Assembly (NCBI GenBank): GCA_002077065.1
Contig: NAJO01000008.1
Location: 558,001 to 622,000 of the forward strand
Direction: 5' to 3'
DNA: 64,000 nt
Source of the DNA: Cryoendolithus antarcticus
Lineage: Eukaryota > Ascomycota > Dothideomycetes > Cladosporiales > Cladosporiaceae
Every line of letters starts with the position of its first letter. Position 1 is the stretch's first letter. Below the pieces are notes generated by a model. It was not told the DNA's origin and ran no database searches. It worked only from the letters and a program-made list of their open reading frames with translations. This document shows, in pieces, positions 62,124-64,000 of the stretch. The position numbers and the translations under genes were made by a program.

Positions 62124-62477
62124 CTATAACGTGCGCGAGATTGGTCTCACAGTCGGATCTGCCATCTCGCGCTCCTTCAGCAGCTCGGAAAAGTACGTAT
62201 AATCACACAGACAGTCCCCTTGCTTCTCGAGGACTTCTAGGGCACGGCGGTAGCTTTCGTCTTCCGGAGCTGCCCAGAGATATCGATGCGGAGCGCCAAC
62301 TGGGTCCTCGAGTGCTGGGTGCGACTTCGGGCGCATGTGCATGCCGCAGAGCATGATAGCGGGCTTCCCATCTTCTTCGACTGCCCACCACGGCTTCACT
62401 ACGACTGACTGATGATGCTGCTTCGAACGTGCGTGATGGCTCTTCGGATGCTGCTTGTGTTCCTGGCGATACGGCAT
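62124..62477 (-). CDS. hypothetical protein
   Basis: 117 residues from ATG 62477. His-rich basic N terminus (QEHKQHPKSHH...), then a compact region with KPWWAVEEDGKPAIMLCG, an Ala/Trp-rich YLWAAPEDESYRRALEVLEKQG helix and a Cys-x-Cys. No known domain was recognised. The orientation matches the F-box-like gene, 35 bp away; a single transcript or neighbouring exon is possible. Composition is coding-like, but the call is tentative. Confidence 0.5.
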   Translation of the reverse strand: MPYRQEHKQHPKSHHARSKQHHQSVVVKPWWAVEEDGKPAIMLCGMHMRPKSHPALEDPVGAPHRYLWAAPEDESYRRALEVLEKQGDCLCDYTYFSELLKEREMADPTVRPISRTL

Positions 62478-62630
62478 GTTGGAATGCACTGCGCAGTCTC
62501 AAGCTCCTATGGACGCGATTGCTACACTCGATGAACTCTCGATGAAGTGTCGATGGTTTGACAGTTTGTTGTGAGTGTCGGTGTCAGATTGTACATGTAG
62601 GGATTTGTGGTGGGAAAGGCCGTGCAATCA

Positions 62631-63780
62631 CTAGATCGACGCTAGCATGTGAGCGCCGGAATCACCTGCAGGATTTGGGTTGAAAACCACAGCGCTGCAG
62701 TGTGTGTCAGCGTCGCAGGCGTTGATACAAGCCTGGAAGCTCGCCTCGGCGGTCCGTCTGTACGAACCCGGCTGTGGGTCCACATCACACCAGATCCGAT
62801 AGGCTCGGCCGTTGAGATCGGTATATGCTGTCCCGTTGCCTGCGGGACAGATCGGCGGTTGTGAAGCGGTAGGTGCCGCGAGGCTGTTGATTGATGGTGG
62901 TGTTGTTTGTGACGTGGTCGATCCAGCGCTCGTTGAGCTACTCTCCGATACACTCGAAAACGACACCGCTGTACTCGAGCTGCTCGTCGGTGGCACGCTC
63001 GTAGTGGAGCTCATACTGTTGCTGCTCAACCCGCTGACCGTAGTACTGCTGGTGGAGGATGCAGTCGGGATACTGGTCGCGGTAGGTATCGAGTTTAGCG
63101 AGGTAGGTGATGTTGTTGACGTGAACATACTGCTGGTGGTCACCGGCAGAAATGAGGTGGATGTATATGTCTGGCTTGCGGAGACAGACATGCTGCTGGA
63201 AGTCACGGTACTACTCGGAGGTGTGCCACTCGAGGACGCGCTGCTCGAAGACGTTGTAGATGTCGAGAAACTCACGCTTCTCGAGGAGCTCGTGCTACTG
63301 AGCTGTGCAGAGCTGCTTGAGATCGGCGCACTACTCGTTGGAGAGGGACTGCCGACGGAGTCGATGTGCTTGAGGAAGAGGTAGAGCTACTTGGAGTAGT
63401 GCTGCTTGTTGCCGAGCTGCTCTGCACCGCGCTAGTAGAGTTGAGTGATCCGTGGTGCTCGTGAACGTAGAGGTGCTTGCGGTGGACGCTGGTGAAGGAG
63501 ACGAGCCTGCGGGAGACGTGCATGGCGCTGTACTTGTGGGTGTTGCAGTGAGCGAACTTGACAAAGTGCCGGTAGATGACGATACCGCAGATGACGAAGC
63601 GCTGATACTTGTATTCGGTATCGAGGCCGATATCGCCGGAGTGTTCGTGATGCTGAGCGAAGTTGGGCTGGTAGCAGATGCGGACGCTGAATATTGAGCG
63701 CCCGACGAAGATGAGCCACTGCTCACGCGACTGCTGCTGCTACTGAGTGTACTGCCGACACTCGGAACAGTATTCAAGAT
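62631..63780 (-). pseudogene. Ser/Thr-rich PAN-like secreted protein gene, frame-broken
   Basis: A Ser/Thr-rich coding stretch runs along the minus strand from about 63780 to 62900 and ends in a short Cys-rich module (ICPAGNGTAYTDLNGRAYRIWC, then CINACDADTHC) like that of the PAN-like protein at 48444-49870. The Ser/Thr composition moves from one frame to a second near 63450 and to a third near 63320, both shifts in the same direction, so no single frame spans the region. The module stops about 12 residues after the last conserved block (…SAVVFNPN), before the CYLK-type end of relatives. No signal peptide was found on the right side. Either the gene is decayed or the assembly has indels in low-complexity DNA. 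Confidence 0.5.
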
Positions 63781-63796
63781 TGCGCCGGACAGCATT

Positions 63797-64000
63797 GCGG
63801 GCTCGTCAGGTGTGCAGCTCGCTGTCTGGCAAGGCCTGGCAGGTGTGTCCACCTCGAGCAGCCAGTCGTCCGTCTCTCTGGTCTCGAGTACCTCGATACC
63901 AACCTCCTCTACCTCGCAATCAACAAGCGTGTCGACTTCCAGCTTCTCGTCGAGCGTGTCCACTTCTCAGTCATCGTCGCTCATGGTATACTCTACCAGT
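63797..64000 (+). other. Ser/Thr-rich open stretch on the plus strand, running off the window
   Basis: The plus-strand frame read as GTG TCC ACC TCG... is open to the last base and encodes almost only Ser, Thr, Val and Gln (TSSSQSSVSLVSSTS, STSSFSSSVSTSQSSS). On the minus strand this region gives an acidic Glu/Asp/Leu/Thr sequence unlike the adjacent minus-strand Ser/Thr region. It may be the start of another surface-protein gene beyond the window, or an inverted piece of the preceding locus. It is incomplete, so no gene is called. Confidence 0.35.

Noticed and set aside
63331..63963. Acidic N-terminal region of the minus-strand frame as a real protein N terminus
   Set aside because: It begins at GTG, has no signal peptide and mirrors a Ser/Thr-rich plus-strand frame, so it is probably antisense.

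Overview
The window is nuclear DNA of a filamentous ascomycete, most likely a dothideomycete. The evidence is single-copy fungal orthologs (AGM1/PCM1, HSM3, UTP21, VIP1/ASP1, AAR2), introns of mostly 48-67 nt with GTRNGT donors and CTRAY branch points close to TAG/CAG acceptors, CCACCATGG-type start contexts, and typical fungal secreted proteins. No tRNA, rRNA, CRISPR array or intact transposon was recognised. Exon coordinates below were placed by eye from splice signals, reading frame and protein continuity.

Layout. 0.4-7.6 kb: phosphoacetylglucosamine mutase, HSM3-like proteasome chaperone, guanine deaminase and a peroxisomal MaoC-type hydratase. 8.0-9.6 kb: a GT2 polysaccharide-synthase-like transferase, followed by a 2.4-kb gene-poor stretch. 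12-13.2 kb: a secreted protein with three CBM1 modules and three repeats of a second Cys-rich module. 13.3-26.4 kb: a compact housekeeping block (UTP21, VIP1, AAR2, a GNAT and a membrane RING-CH E3 ligase). 27-34 kb: an MFS exporter, two gene fragments fused tail to tail, a mitochondrial NAPE-PLD-like enzyme and a four-exon UstYa/DUF3328 protein. 34.7-37.5 kb: GH11 xylanase and a GH5 glycosidase. 38-43.5 kb: a rhodopsin-domain (SAT4-type) membrane protein and an APC permease with an abnormal intron. 44-50 kb: an accessory-looking island containing two Ser/Thr-rich secreted proteins, an orphan nuclear-type protein and a divergent GIY-YIG-like protein with zinc clusters and a damaged 5' end. 51-60 kb: a TfR/PSMA-like M28 protein, wax-synthase-like MBOAT, small secreted protein, SDR and an Ish1-repeat protein. 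61-64 kb: two hypothetical proteins, then a Ser/Thr-rich PAN-like locus whose reading frame, and perhaps strand, breaks up at the window edge.

The secreted CBM1, GH11 and GH5 proteins suggest contact with plant cell-wall polysaccharide. The UstYa gene, MFS pump, SDR and wax-synthase-like gene look like dispersed secondary-metabolism components; no backbone synthase is present, so no cluster is claimed. The least explained unit is the divergent pair at 45.3-48.8 kb. The clearest anomalies are a GG-AG intron next to a 17-nt exon in the permease, the hydrolase/SDR breakpoint at about 30.18 kb, and an ORF with a signal peptide but no ATG at 45.1 kb.
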